Positions 28,501 to 42,928 are shown, counted from the stretch's first letter. The stretch is 43,087 nt of DNA from Tannerellaceae bacterium (GCA_021201295.1 JAJQFE010000071.1:1-43087); one strand, 5' to 3'. Translations and numbers: made by a program. Notes: generated by a model not told the origin, from the letters alone.

Positions 28501-28877
28501 TACGGACAGACCGTCCGAGTACGAACCGGTTATCTCTTTTCTATACGGACCGCTGGACACCTACCCATACGAATGCTTCCCGTCCGGCTGCCAACGTAGA
28601 CACGGAGTACTGGAATAGTGACCAGATGATTTTTGATGGCTCTTATCTGAAGATCAAACAGATCCAGTTAGGCTATACCCTTCCAAAGAAGGTTACCGAT
28701 CCATTGCGGATCGGCAGAACCCGTGCCTATGTCTCCCTGGATGACTTTTTTACGTTTACTAACTATCCGGGAATGGACCCTGAAGCAGCCAGTACAGATA
28801 ACAACAGTATCGGTATTGACCGGGGGTTCTTCCCTATTTCCAAGAAAGTATTGTTCGGATTATCACTTAATTTCTAA
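25503..28877 (+). pseudogene. SusC-family TonB-dependent receptor with STN signalling domain, interrupted by one in-frame TAG
   Basis: A glycan importer of the outer membrane, 1124 codons from ATG 25503 (25443 is an in-frame alternative). Order: signal peptide, STN domain (LSLHLNNVSVEEVLNEIE), carboxypeptidase regulatory-like domain (VSGQVVDASGLSVIGANV), TonB box region (LDEVIVVGYG), plug (SGAPGSAMKIRIRGYSS, YIVDGLR) and a full barrel ending in VLFGLSLNF. A TAG at 27444-27446 interrupts the barrel; the frame is unbroken on either side and continues with ESYADLDYIGLQ. A CAG-to-TAG change would explain it. If real, it would remove the last 40 percent of the barrel and inactivate the PUL. STN presence fits the FecI/FecR pair upstream. 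Confidence 0.9.
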
Positions 28878-28883
28878 TGACTA

Positions 28884-30437
28884 ATGATGAAGCACATGAA
28901 GACAAATATATTTAAACCGCTTGCCTATGTCTCCATCTCCGGACTGTTCCTGACAAGCTGTTCTGATTTTCTGGATACGGAACAACGGGGAGTGATCCAA
29001 ATAGATGACTTTTACCATACAGACCAGGAGGTGACAGAAGCACTGTATGCTATCTATGATAAGGTACAAAGTGAAGCTCTTACCACATTCCAGTTTAAGA
29101 ATCTCCTTTCCGACGATGCCTATGCAGGCGGGGGAGGCCGTGGAGATAATAACACCGGAGAAGAGTTGAACGAATTCCGTTTTGGTCCAAACAACTCCCT
29201 GATCTCCACCATGTTTGAGAAGTACTATAAGATCATCTATACCTCCAATATCCTGATGGACCGCGTAGAGGTAGACTCAGAAGTGAAGCGGCTGGCCGTG
29301 GCAGAGGCAAAAGCCTTCCGTGCCTATGCCTATTTTGAGTTGGTCACTCTGTGGGGACCTGTTCCGTTAGTTACCCGTCCGTTAGAGTCGGATGAATATG
29401 CGCAGCCCAATGCGACCGTCGCTGAGATCTGGGCCCGGATCGAACAGGATTTGCAGGAAGCTATTCCGGAACTGCCTTTGAAAAGCCAGTTGTCGGCAGC
29501 AAAAAAAGGACATGTCTCCAAAGGAACAGCCCAAAGCTGGTTAGGAAAAGCCTATCTGTTTCAGGAAAAATATGCGGAAGCCGCAGATCTGTTTGACCAG
29601 GTAATTCAGAGTGGTGAATATGGCCTATATCCGGACTTCGCTATGATCACCCGGGAAGAGTCAGAGTTCGGGATAGAATCTGTTTTTGAAGTCTCCTATG
29701 CCGCGGAACTCTCCATGATTACGGAAGGGACACAGATCGTAGCCTATTGCGGACCCCGTACCGGTTACTTTAAGTCCGGAACCACAGGTATTTCCGAAAC
29801 AGCCTGGGGATGGGTAAATCCACGACCGGAATTGTATGAAGCCTTTGTCACTGCCGGAGATGAGGTCCGTCGCAGAGGAACCGTGATCAGTGAACAGGAT
29901 CTGATGAATGAATATGGAGGTTCTTTCCGGGATGCAGACGGAAACCTACCGTATGGTTCCGAAGGCCATGTGCGGATGAAATATGGAGCGTATGTAGCTG
30001 AAACGCCGGGAGAAGACTACCACACGATCAGTGGAACCAACTACCGTCTGCTCCGGTATGCCGATGTCCTGCTGATGGCAGCCGAGGCCAACAACCGGAA
30101 AGCCTCCCCGGATGATGCCAAAGCGCTGCGCTACCTCAATGAAGTGCGGGCACGCGTTAACCAGCCGGCGTTATCCGTCACCGGAAATGACCTCTTTGCA
30201 GCGATCAAACAGGAACGGCGTCTGGAGCTGGCCTTCGAATGGGTTCGCTATCAGGATCTGATCCGTTGGGGAGATGCCGCTACCGTATTAGCGGACCAGG
30301 GCAAACAGATTCCCAGGGGAGACGGAAGCTATTTTGAACTGTCTGACGCAGGCTTCAAAGAAAGACACTGGCTCCTTCCGTTCCCTGAAACAGAAGTCAA
30401 CGTAAACCCGAATATTGTTCAGAATCCGGGTTGGTAA
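28884..30437 (+). CDS. SusD/RagB-family glycan-binding lipoprotein
   Basis: A 517-residue surface lipoprotein (LFLTSC, lipid Cys26) that caps the SusC channel and binds glycan. The N-terminal SusD-like motif is CSDFLDTEQRG; helical TPR-like repeats follow; the end NVNPNIVQNPGW is typical of the family. It starts 6 bases after the SusC stop, the standard pairing. The start may be the second Met (MKHMK) or third. Confidence 0.93.
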   Translation: MMKHMKTNIFKPLAYVSISGLFLTSCSDFLDTEQRGVIQIDDFYHTDQEVTEALYAIYDKVQSEALTTFQFKNLLSDDAYAGGGGRGDNNTGEELNEFRFGPNNSLISTMFEKYYKIIYTSNILMDRVEVDSEVKRLAVAEAKAFRAYAYFELVTLWGPVPLVTRPLESDEYAQPNATVAEIWARIEQDLQEAIPELPLKSQLSAAKKGHVSKGTAQSWLGKAYLFQEKYAEAADLFDQVIQSGEYGLYPDFAMITREESEFGIESVFEVSYAAELSMITEGTQIVAYCGPRTGYFKSGTTGISETAWGWVNPRPELYEAFVTAGDEVRRRGTVISEQDLMNEYGGSFRDADGNLPYGSEGHVRMKYGAYVAETPGEDYHTISGTNYRLLRYADVLLMAAEANNRKASPDDAKALRYLNEVRARVNQPALSVTGNDLFAAIKQERRLELAFEWVRYQDLIRWGDAATVLADQGKQIPRGDGSYFELSDAGFKERHWLLPFPETEVNVNPNIVQNPGW

Positions 30438-30713
30438 GAAGTGATAGGTACTTTATTAGCACACAGAGGATACAGGCCAGAGAAGATGACCACAGGTTTT
30501 TCCAACTAATACGAATCCACATTCCCTCCGGCTAAAGAACAGGCTTCTTGCCGGTGTGGATTTTGAGGGTGTGCTTCTAACGTCTGTTTCATCTGTGTGC
30601 TGAGAATTATTTAATGACATGCGTGTAGCAATGACATTATTTTGTGTATCTTTGGTACACTCATCTGAAAACCACGTAAGTCTAAGATCTTTATAAGCAA
30701 AAAAGAATTCAAA
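30438..30713 (+). promoter_or_regulatory. Intergenic region with -7 box for the GH30 gene
   Basis: TATCTTTG at 30647-30654 matches TAnnTTTG and lies 59 bases before the GH30 ATG; the -33 element is poor. This suggests that GH30 has its own promoter besides read-through from SusC/SusD. The rest of the gap holds nothing that I recognise. Confidence 0.45.
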
Positions 30714-32186
30714 ATGAAAACAAATATGTTTAAAACCACCTTATTAATACCCTTTTTGGCAGCCTGTACCACACAACCACAAGCTGAATGGGTCAGTACC
30801 ACCGAATCATCCCCCTGGCAGGTACAGGGAACCGTTCAGTCTGTTACCGGATCCGGTAGTGCAGATGTGATCATTGATCCCACCCGGACTGCACAGGTGA
30901 TCGATGGGTTTGGAACCTGTTTCAATGAACTGGCATGGACCTCCTTAAGTCAACTGAATACGGCAGACCGGGAAAGTATCCTGAGCGAAATGTTTACCCC
31001 TGGTAAAGGAGCCAACTTCACAATTTGCCGCATGCCTGTCGGAGCCAATGACTTTGCGGTAGACTGGTACTCCTACAATGAAACGGAAGGTGATTTTGAA
31101 ATGGAGAACTTTACCATAGAGCATGACCAGGCAACCCTGATCCCTTTTATCCGGAATGCCAGACAGTACAATCCCGATATTCGTATCTGGGCTTCTCCCT
31201 GGTCTCCTCCTTCCTGGATGAAACACAATAAGCACTATGCCAGCCGTTCGACTTCTAAAATGGCAAGGATTCTGAAAGAGAGATTACAGGAAGGAGAAAG
31301 TACCTATATGTTTAAGTTTGTGGACAATGGACTGCCGGAAGACCGGGAAGGAGCTGAAGGAACCGATATGTTTATCGTGGAAGAACCTTATCTCTCATCC
31401 TATGCCCTCTATTTCTCGAAGTTTATTGAGGCTTACCGGGAACAGGGGATTGATATTTTCGGTGTCATGCCGCAGAATGAATTCAATTCAGACCAGATCT
31501 TTCCCAGTTGCTGCTGGACAGCTGCCAGCCTGGCGGAGTTTGTCGGTAACTATTTAGGTCCGGCTATGGAAGCTCAGGGGGTAGAGGTGATGTTTGGAAC
31601 CATGGAACGTCCGAATGAATTGCTGGTAGATACCATCCTGAATCACCCTACAGCTGGAAAGTATGTAACCGCTTTAGGTTTCCAGTGGGCGGGAAAAGAT
31701 GCGCTGCCGGGACTCCATAAAAGATATCCGGCCATGAAGATCTACCAGACCGAACAGGAATGTGGAAATGGTAAAAATGACTGGGCAAGCGCCGTCCATT
31801 CGTGGAATTTGATGAAACACTATTTCAATCATGGGACCAATGTCTATACCTACTGGAACACCTCTCTGTTGGAAGGTGGTATCAGTCGCTGGGGATGGGC
31901 ACAAAACTCTCTGGTAATGGTCAACGAAGAGGAAAAGACCTACCGTTACACACCGGAGTATTACGTGATGAAACATTCCAGCCACTATGTGAAACCGGGA
32001 GCTAAACGTATTCAGGTAAGTGGAACCTACGACGATGTTCTTGCCTTTGTCAATCCCGACAAGAGCATCGTCATCGTAGCAGGAAACAATAGAGAAACCG
32101 ACAAAGAGGTCAGTTTTCAGGTAAACAATACCATATACAAGTCCCTGCTAAAAGCAAATTCACTGAATACGTTATTTATAAGGTAA
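30714..32186 (+). CDS. GH30-family glycoside hydrolase lipoprotein
   Basis: A 490-residue clan A (TIM barrel) hydrolase with a lipoprotein signal (PFLAAC, lipid Cys18), so likely at the cell surface or in the periplasm. The family opening motif is VIDGFGTCFNELAW. The acid/base is Glu256 in MPQNEF and the nucleophile is probably Glu347 in YQTEQECGN (compare SEACVG in human glucocerebrosidase). A C-terminal beta-sandwich follows (residues about 410-490). GH30 covers beta-glucosylceramidase, beta-1,6-glucanase, xylanase and other activities; the subfamily cannot be fixed by eye. A unique pair CC267 occurs near the active site. Confidence 0.88.
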   Translation: MKTNMFKTTLLIPFLAACTTQPQAEWVSTTESSPWQVQGTVQSVTGSGSADVIIDPTRTAQVIDGFGTCFNELAWTSLSQLNTADRESILSEMFTPGKGANFTICRMPVGANDFAVDWYSYNETEGDFEMENFTIEHDQATLIPFIRNARQYNPDIRIWASPWSPPSWMKHNKHYASRSTSKMARILKERLQEGESTYMFKFVDNGLPEDREGAEGTDMFIVEEPYLSSYALYFSKFIEAYREQGIDIFGVMPQNEFNSDQIFPSCCWTAASLAEFVGNYLGPAMEAQGVEVMFGTMERPNELLVDTILNHPTAGKYVTALGFQWAGKDALPGLHKRYPAMKIYQTEQECGNGKNDWASAVHSWNLMKHYFNHGTNVYTYWNTSLLEGGISRWGWAQNSLVMVNEEEKTYRYTPEYYVMKHSSHYVKPGAKRIQVSGTYDDVLAFVNPDKSIVIVAGNNRETDKEVSFQVNNTIYKSLLKANSLNTLFIR

Positions 32187-36360
<4,174 letters not shown>

Positions 36361-36956
36361 CTAAAAACTAAATACACAAAGTTCCATTAAAAAATTTACC
36401 TCTCGACTAACTAATTACTATAAGTGTACAAAATTATGTGTTTATAATAAGACAAATATAAGAAAGAAAATCTTTCCCAAACCTCTTGAAAATCTTATCC
36501 AAAGTTGATTTTGTCTTTTTTGCATTCTCAATACATTTTTTAAGTGAAAAAATCTTTCATCTCTCCACAATTTGTTATCATAAATTTTCAAATTGTTAAA
36601 ATTAACAACTTAAAATGTTAATGCTCTGAAAAGAAGGTATCCTTTTCTATAAATAATCTAAGTCTTATTTAACATTTCTATCTTTACTCTAATGGATGAT
36701 TTTAGATAGTAAAGCTATAGAAGATTTTAAAAAAAGTATTTTGCCATATACGTTTTCCCTATTCAAAACTCAATCCTTATAATACGAAAGGGATAGGAAA
36801 ACGGCAATAAGCTATATAGTAAAAAGAATGATAAATGGAGGGATATAAGTGATGATGAAATACAACCCAATAAAGGCTGGAGAAATGAGGAATAGTAAAA
36901 ATCAAACTACTAATGAGAAATAGATTCCATGGTTACAGAATGACTTTTTTATCTGT
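36361..36956. other. AT-rich intergenic region without recognisable genes
   Basis: About 600 bases between the convergent GH2 and MATE genes. No reading frame of useful length, no RNA gene that I recognise. One imperfect hairpin is noted at 36741-36808. It may hold the 3' part of the MATE transcript, running to the minus-strand terminator at 36334-36360. Confidence 0.5.
36741..36808. repeat. Imperfect hairpin
   Basis: TTGCC, a short bulge, then CGTTTTCCCTAT (36741-36762) pairs with ATAGGAAAACGGCAA (about 36793-36807) with one bulged base and a loop of about 30. It is AT-rich and has no T run. Role unknown. Confidence 0.35.
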
Positions 36957-38312
36957 TTAAACAATACATTTTTTCTTCCATTTTCCGGTTTTGTAGTATA
37001 TATAAGTAATTATGAACCCAATCAGAATACTAAGCCCAATGGACCACCAGATTCCTGTCTGGCCTAAATAATAACTAAGGAAATAAGCCAAAGGAATTCG
37101 AATGAGCCATAAAGAAAATAAACTGGTCGTCATAGTAAACATTGTGTCACCTGCACCTCTTAAAACTCCATTGAAAATATTTAATCCTCCATGGATAATA
37201 AAGAAGCCTGTTAAGATCAATAAGTATTCCTGTCCTATACGAATTACATTACTGTCATCAGTAAAAGCCAGCATCATTTTATCTCCCCAGCAGTAAACCG
37301 CTCCGAAAGTAAGGATACCCCAAATAATATTAATCCCCATAGTATATCTGACACCATTCCGGATCCTGTCCATTCTGCCGGCACCGATGTTTTGTCCGGT
37401 AAAAGCAGCCAGTGCACCTGATAGAGTAAGAATAGCCTGAGTAATAATCATGTCAATTTTTCCGGCAGCTCCATAAGCGGTCAAAGTGTCCGTGCCAAAG
37501 CTATTTACTATTCCTAACAAAGCGATCAGTCCGATAGCAATCGCACATTGTTGTACACTGGTTGGAAGACCAATTTTCAAACTCTTTTTAAATAAGTAGC
37601 AATCAAATAAAAGATCTTTTCTCTGGATAGAAAGTAAAGAGTGTTTTTTGTTTATGTATATCAGCGAAATACACATGCCAATCCCTTGTGCCAGTACAGT
37701 GGCTCTTGCTGCTCCTTCAACACCCCAATGGAAACCGACGATAAATAGAAAGTCTAATCCAATGTTAAGTATCGTACTCATCAGTATAAATATCATAGGA
37801 CGGAAGGATTGTCCCATTCCTCTTAAAATGGAAATTATGCTATTAAAAGTAACGAACAGGAAAGTCCCACCAATATAAATCCGGAAGTAAGCTACAGCCT
37901 GGGAAATAATTTCTTTAGGTGTCCGGATTAAGCGGAATATGGGTTCTGCTAACAGGATTCCGGTAATGGAAAGAACTATTCCGGAAATAAGCATAAAAAT
38001 AAAGAAAGATGAAAAGGTTTTTTGGACGTTGTCGAATTGTCTGGCGCCAAAAAACTGGGAAACTACTACACTTGTTCCGCTTCCTATACCGATCACCAGA
38101 GAGATAATGAAATAATATATAAAGAAGGAGGCAGACACTGCCGCTAATGCTTCTTTTCCTAAAAAACGGCCTACAATAATACTATCTGTCAGGTTGTATA
38201 ATTGTTGTAACAGATTCCCGATTAACAAAGGCAGGGCAAATCTGAATATGACTTTCCATTCTTTTCCCTGAGTTAAATCATGCCTGGGTTGAGTAGGGTT
38301 AGAAGTTGTCAT
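36957..38312 (-). CDS. MATE-family efflux transporter
   Basis: A 451-residue polytopic inner-membrane exporter that uses a Na+ or H+ gradient to expel drugs or metabolites. N-terminal signature: FALPLLIGNLLQQLYNLTDSIIVG, followed by LAAVSASFF and GTSVVVSQFFGAR, with the pseudo-repeat in the second half (AFTGQNIGAG). Length is normal. It starts 9 bases after the end of the YihY gene, so the two are likely co-transcribed. Confidence 0.92.
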   Translation of the reverse strand: MTTSNPTQPRHDLTQGKEWKVIFRFALPLLIGNLLQQLYNLTDSIIVGRFLGKEALAAVSASFFIYYFIISLVIGIGSGTSVVVSQFFGARQFDNVQKTFSSFFIFMLISGIVLSITGILLAEPIFRLIRTPKEIISQAVAYFRIYIGGTFLFVTFNSIISILRGMGQSFRPMIFILMSTILNIGLDFLFIVGFHWGVEGAARATVLAQGIGMCISLIYINKKHSLLSIQRKDLLFDCYLFKKSLKIGLPTSVQQCAIAIGLIALLGIVNSFGTDTLTAYGAAGKIDMIITQAILTLSGALAAFTGQNIGAGRMDRIRNGVRYTMGINIIWGILTFGAVYCWGDKMMLAFTDDSNVIRIGQEYLLILTGFFIIHGGLNIFNGVLRGAGDTMFTMTTSLFSLWLIRIPLAYFLSYYLGQTGIWWSIGLSILIGFIITYIYYKTGKWKKKCIV

Positions 38313-38321
38313 TCGGTTTCT

Positions 38322-39679
38322 CTAAAGATCTTTAAGGAGTACATCACTGGCCCCCTGAAGCATATCTTCCCGGCTTTTTAATATGGCAGACCATTCTTCC
38401 CGAAAAATACCTGTAGTGTCTATTTTAAAATTTTCAGAACCACATTGGTCTATTTGATTTAGTAAATATCCTACGGTTAATTTATTGGTATCCATAGCCG
38501 GTTGATAATAAGTGATTCGTTCTTCTGTGCCGTAGTTTACTTCAATAATAATTCCTACTTCTGTTAAAAGGGCCGGTACTTTAGTTGTGATCCCTAATGG
38601 AATTCGGTATTCGTCAGAAAGTTTGTCTGTTGAATAGGGCTTTTCTCCATTGACAAATCTTTTAACGATCAGGACAGCAATGATTAAAGTAATAAAATCT
38701 TTATACCGGCGGCTGATGGTTTTGTATCTTGTTCAAAACTAAATTTCTTTACATTCTGGGAAGCATAGGATAGTTCTGCACTGAACAGGCAGATCAGCCA
38801 GGATAATTGTAACCAGAGAAGGAGTAAAGGAATAAATGCAAAACTCCCGTAGATGGCATTATATTTACTGACCCATATCTGTCCGTTAATATAAAAATAC
38901 TGGAAAATCTGGAAAGCCGACCCGGCGACAAATCCTGCAATTAATCCATTCAGGAAATGAACTTTAGTATTAGGCAGTAAAATATATAATGCTGTAAAAA
39001 TAAGGGTTACAATCAAAAACGGAGCTACATTTAAAAGTACATCTACAATAGGTGTCAGGAAGACATACTGACTTAAAAAGGAACTTTGAATAGTCGAAAT
39101 AAACAGAGATATCCCACTGGAAATAGTCATCAGAATAGGAACAATCAGGAAAAGAGCCATGTAATCAACAATTTTCCGGTTCCAGGGACGTGATTTTTGA
39201 ATTTGCCATATATCATTAAACGTGGCCTCTACTGCTGAAATCAGGCTGATTACAGTGTAAAACAATAATATAAGCCCAATTCCCACAATCACTCCACCCT
39301 GTGCTTGGTCAATATAACTTTCCACAAAACTTAAAGCCCGGTTAAGTTCCAGTTCATGTCACTGGAAATATTTAAACAATTCCTGACGTATGGCTCCCTG
39401 AAAACCAAATCCTTTAGCGATCCCTAACAGGACAGCTAACATAGACACAATTGCCAGCAGGATACGGTAAGTAAGGGCAGAAGATTTAACCTGTAGATTT
39501 TCTGTCTGGAATCCACGTGCAGCAAGAATGATGGTCTTAATTATATTAATATATAGTTTTTGGGGGCCGGAGATTTCATTTCCTGAAATACGCCAGATAT
39601 CATATGTAATGAAATGAATTACACTTTTTACCGTAGAGGAAATGCGTTGCCCAAGCGGCTGTTTACTCTTCGTCTTCAT
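38322..39679 (-). pseudogene. YihY/BrkB-family inner-membrane protein, one in-frame TGA and one one-base deletion
   Basis: A polytopic membrane protein of the YihY (UPF0761) family, about 452 residues when repaired; function not established. I place the start at ATG 39679 (MKTKSKQPLG), because a longer frame would run into rnpB. A TGA at 39359-39361 follows FKYFQ and the frame continues unshifted as HELELNRALSFVESYIDQAQ. A second break at a T4 run (38720-38723 on +) hides the C-terminal 130 residues. With T5 the text reads DTKTISRRYKDFITLIIAVLIVKRF and ends at the TAG at 38322-38324 with VLLKDL. The C-terminal part looks like a soluble winged-helix-like domain. Confidence 0.78.
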
Positions 39680-39698
39680 CCGATTAAGATTAAAAAAT

Positions 39699-40053
39699 GC
39701 AGTCTGCCTGTAAGCCGGGTTCTGTACTTTTCCCGGAAGAAAAGTTGTCTGCCATTTATCTCGTCTTACTGTCACCAGTGAGCTTTAGCGGTCTACCCCC
39801 CCGGCATCAGACGAGCCATCCTACATACGCCGGTATACATGACCTTACAACCCATAAGGCGTACGGCATACTATATTACTATAGTATCCGGTGAGCTCTT
39901 ACCTCACCTTTTCACCCTTACCTTTCTGAAAAGGCGGTTATTCTCTGTTACGCTACTCTACCCTCACGGACAGCTTCCCGTTAAGAAGTATGGTGCTCTG
40001 TGTTGCCCGGACTTTCCTCCCGCTTTACAGCGAGCGACAGACCAGCAAACTGC
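39699..40053 (-). ncRNA. rnpB: RNase P RNA, bacterial type A
   Basis: Catalytic RNA that trims the 5' end of pre-tRNA. On the minus strand the 5' end GCAGTTTGC pairs over nine positions (one G-T) with the 3' end GCAGACTGC, the P1 stem. The conserved core GAGGAAAGTCCGGGC lies near the 5' end and ACAGAACCCGGCTTACAGGC near the 3' end. Length is about 355 bases. A T6 run follows the 3' P1 strand, which could act as terminator. The YihY start is 20 bases further on. Confidence 0.95.
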
Positions 40054-40060
40054 AATATTG

Positions 40061-40068
40061 CAAATATA
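40061..40068 (-). promoter_or_regulatory. -7 box of the rnpB promoter
   Basis: The minus strand reads TATATTTG, a full TAnnTTTG match, seven bases before the P1 5' end of rnpB. This places the transcription start at or within a base or two of the RNA's mature 5' end. The -33 element is not clear (a TTG with a 23-base spacer). Confidence 0.55.
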
Positions 40069-40355
40069 CTAATAATAACAGGATAATCTCTCAATAAGAT
40101 TATGGAAACTGGCAGAAAAACGCCAACAAACTGACGTTCTTACTGTTATTAAAATAGATAAGTGACCATTTGTCAGACGCCAAATGTTAAAAAGGGTACT
40201 TTGCACTACCGGCTACTGTTAATCACAGTTAAGTCCCAATCTGCGTAGTTAAAAGTGATAAAAAAATGCCGGAACTGATATATCCGCACGTTTTTTGCGC
40301 TTTATTTGTCATAAATAAAGTGTTAAATTTAAGTGTTTAATAAAAAAGGAAAGTT

Positions 40356-41858
40356 ATGAAGACAATGTGGAAAAATGTGCTTGGTTTGGTCTTGGTAGCA
40401 GCGATTAGCGCAGGTGCAGCCGTTGGAGCAAGTGCTTACATAATGAATAAAAAGCACTATGAGTCTACTTCTTCTGTAGATTCAGACTATGGTTTTAAGC
40501 AACCTGTCCGATTAGCAAGCTATAATTCAGTTGCTGCTGAAAATATTGATTTTACAGTGGTAGCAGAAAATGCTGTTAATGCAGTCGTGCATATCAAGTC
40601 AACTACAAAAGCACAGGCATCCAATCCTCAATATATAGATCCGTTTGAATATTTCTTCGGATATAGAGGAGGCCAGCGGGCCCAACCTCAACCACGGGTA
40701 GGGTATGGTTCTGGAGTAATTATTTCTACGGATGGATATATTATTACCAATAATCATGTGATTTCCGGAGCAGATGAAATAGAAGTAACCATGAACGATA
40801 ATCGGCAGTATAAAGGCCGGTTAATCGGTGCAGATCCTTCTACAGATATAGCTTTAATTAAAATTGAAGAAAAAGATTTACCGATCATTCCATTTGGTGA
40901 TTCCGAAAAACTGCGCGTAGGAGAGTGGGTGTTGGCTATTGGTAATCCCTTTAATCTGACTTCAACCGTTACAGCCGGAATTGTAAGTGCGACAGGCCGG
41001 AATGTCATGACCAGCAGAGATAATGTATCCATGATCTCTTCTTTCATTCAGACAGATGCAGCAGTAAACCCTGGAAATAGTGGGGGAGCACTTATCAATA
41101 CGAAAGGCGAATTAATAGGTATTAATACATTAATTTATTCTGAAACAGGCAATTTTGCCGGGTATTCATTTGCCGTACCTATTAGTATTGCAGGAAAAGT
41201 GGCAGGAGATCTGAAAGAATATGGTGCTGTACAACGTGCCTTGTTAGGTGTTTCTATTCAGGATATCCCGAATGTAAGTGAGGAGGCTAAAAAGAATATT
41301 AAAGTTACAGAAGGTGCTTATGTGGCAGATTTCGCGCAACGTAGTTCAGCGAAAGAAGCCGGTATTGAAGCAGGAGATGTGATTACAGGTGTAAATGATG
41401 TGCGGATTCGGTCTGTCAGTGCTTTACAGGAACAGATTAATAAATATCGTCCTGGTGAGAAAGTAAAGATTACTGTAGACCGGAATGGTTCAACTAAAAC
41501 ATTTACTGTAGAGTTGCGGAATGCACAAGGAACTACCGAGGTAGTACAGAGTAAAGGAGATGTTGCAGAAGTGCTGGGTGCAGCTTTTAAAGAGTTGACT
41601 GATAAACAGAAGAAAGAGTTGGGTATCAGCTATGGTGTTGAAGTAACTGGTGTAACTAAAGGAAAATTCAGAGATGCCGGTATTCAGAAAGGGTATATTA
41701 TCATGATGGTAAATGAACAACGAGTAAACTCACCGGAAGATCTGGAAAAGATTGTAGATCAGATTTTGAAGAAAACGGGAGATGAACAGGTTCTGTTTAT
41801 CAAAGGTATTAATCCAAATGGACGTGCCAGATACTATGCAATAGACCTAGCTGATTAA
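40356..41858 (+). CDS. htrA: HtrA/DegQ-family periplasmic serine protease
   Basis: A 500-residue periplasmic protease and chaperone for misfolded envelope proteins. It has an N-terminal signal or anchor helix (about 8-30). The trypsin-like triad is His134 (TNNHVI), Asp164 (STDIALI) and Ser242 (GNSGGAL). Two PDZ domains follow: the first begins near GVSIQDI, the second near GVEVTGVTKG. Length and order match the DegP/DegQ type. It lies upstream of rpoD on the same strand, with 134 bases between. Confidence 0.95.
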   Translation: MKTMWKNVLGLVLVAAISAGAAVGASAYIMNKKHYESTSSVDSDYGFKQPVRLASYNSVAAENIDFTVVAENAVNAVVHIKSTTKAQASNPQYIDPFEYFFGYRGGQRAQPQPRVGYGSGVIISTDGYIITNNHVISGADEIEVTMNDNRQYKGRLIGADPSTDIALIKIEEKDLPIIPFGDSEKLRVGEWVLAIGNPFNLTSTVTAGIVSATGRNVMTSRDNVSMISSFIQTDAAVNPGNSGGALINTKGELIGINTLIYSETGNFAGYSFAVPISIAGKVAGDLKEYGAVQRALLGVSIQDIPNVSEEAKKNIKVTEGAYVADFAQRSSAKEAGIEAGDVITGVNDVRIRSVSALQEQINKYRPGEKVKITVDRNGSTKTFTVELRNAQGTTEVVQSKGDVAEVLGAAFKELTDKQKKELGISYGVEVTGVTKGKFRDAGIQKGYIIMMVNEQRVNSPEDLEKIVDQILKKTGDEQVLFIKGINPNGRARYYAIDLAD

Positions 41859-41915
41859 TAAAAAAAAGTCTTATAAAGGCAATAAAGATTGTTAAAGGTT
41901 TATAATAGATATAGG

Positions 41916-41972
41916 TATGGGGTAAGATGAAACAGTTAAAACAAAGAAATTGTTTTATCTTCATACCCCATA
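41916..41972 (+). promoter_or_regulatory. Stem-loop in the rpoD leader
   Basis: TATGGGGTA (41916-41924) pairs perfectly with TACCCCATA (41964-41972). The stem continues inward with AGAT and AAACA against TGTTT and ATCT, with small bulges. It ends 20 bases before the rpoD ATG. No T run follows, so it is not an ordinary terminator of htrA. A leader RNA structure or a protein-binding palindrome is possible. Confidence 0.5.
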
Positions 41973-41992
41973 TTCTCAATTAAATTCGTTGA

Positions 41993-42853
41993 ATGAGACA
42001 ATTAAAGATTACAAAGTCCATTACCAATCGTGAAAGCGCTTCGCTTGATAAATATCTTCAGGAAATTAGTCGTGAGGATCTTATCACAGTTGAAGAAGAA
42101 GTCGAATTGGCACAGGCAATTAAAAGAGGTGACCGTAGGGCATTGGAAAAATTGACCAGAGCTAATCTTCGTTTTGTGGTTTCTGTGGCTAAACAATATC
42201 AAAACCAGGGCTTAAGTTTGCCTGACCTTATTAATGAGGGAAATCTGGGGTTGATCAAAGCTGCTGAGAAATTCGATGAAACAAGAGGGTTCAAATTTAT
42301 TTCATATGCTGTATGGTGGATTCGCCAGTCTATTTTGCAGGCTTTGGCTGAACAGTCTCGTATTGTACGTCTTCCATTAAACCAAGTAGGTTCTCTGAAT
42401 AAGATCAGTAAAGCCTTCTCCAAATTTGAACAGGAAAACGAACGTAGACCGTCTCCCGAAGAGTTGGCAGAAGAGTTGGATATTCCGGTAGATAAGATAT
42501 CTGATACCTTAAAAGTATCAGGACGTCATATCTCTGTGGATGCTCCTTTTGTTGGGGGTGAAGACAACAGTCTTTTGGATGTGCTTGTTAACAATAATGC
42601 TCCTATCGCAGACCGGTCGTTAATGAACGAATCATTAGCAAAAGAAATTAACCGAGCACTTGCTACTTTAACCGAAAGAGAATGTGAAATTATCAAGATG
42701 TTTTTCGGTATTGGTTGTCAGGAAATGACATTAGAAGAGATCGGGGACAAATTTGGCCTCACCAGAGAGCGCGTCCGCCAGATCAAGGAAAAAGCAATTA
42801 GAAGACTAAGACAAGGAACACGTAGCAAGCTCCTCAAATCGTATTTAGGTTAA
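41993..42853 (+). CDS. rpoD: Primary RNA polymerase sigma factor RpoD (sigma-70/SigA)
   Basis: A 286-residue housekeeping sigma factor, the short form typical of Bacteroidetes, with no region 1.1. Region 1.2 ([16 protein letters not shown]), region 2 ([43 protein letters not shown]), region 3 ([18 protein letters not shown]) and region 4 helix-turn-helix ([19 protein letters not shown]) are all complete. This is the factor expected to read the TTG/TAnnTTTG promoters seen elsewhere in the window. A stem-loop lies in its leader and a terminator follows it. Confidence 0.97.
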   Translation: MRQLKITKSITNRESASLDKYLQEISREDLITVEEEVELAQAIKRGDRRALEKLTRANLRFVVSVAKQYQNQGLSLPDLINEGNLGLIKAAEKFDETRGFKFISYAVWWIRQSILQALAEQSRIVRLPLNQVGSLNKISKAFSKFEQENERRPSPEELAEELDIPVDKISDTLKVSGRHISVDAPFVGGEDNSLLDVLVNNNAPIADRSLMNESLAKEINRALATLTERECEIIKMFFGIGCQEMTLEEIGDKFGLTRERVRQIKEKAIRRLRQGTRSKLLKSYLG

Positions 42854-42885
42854 CTTCGGGTGAAATAACCAGGAAAAGAAGTTAA

Positions 42886-42928
42886 AAGAAGCTCCCCATC
42901 TTAATAAAAGATAGGGAGCTTTCTTTTT
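42886..42928 (+). terminator. Intrinsic terminator after rpoD
   Basis: AAAGAAGCTCCCCATCTT (ending at 42902) pairs with AAGATAGGGAGCTTTCTTT (from 42908), with one bulge, and is followed by TTTTT. It lies about 33 bases after the stop codon. Confidence 0.85.

Noticed and set aside
39697-40072. Short plus-strand reading frames over the region 39.7-40.1 kb
   Set aside because: The stretch is rnpB on the minus strand; the frames are shadows of the structured RNA.
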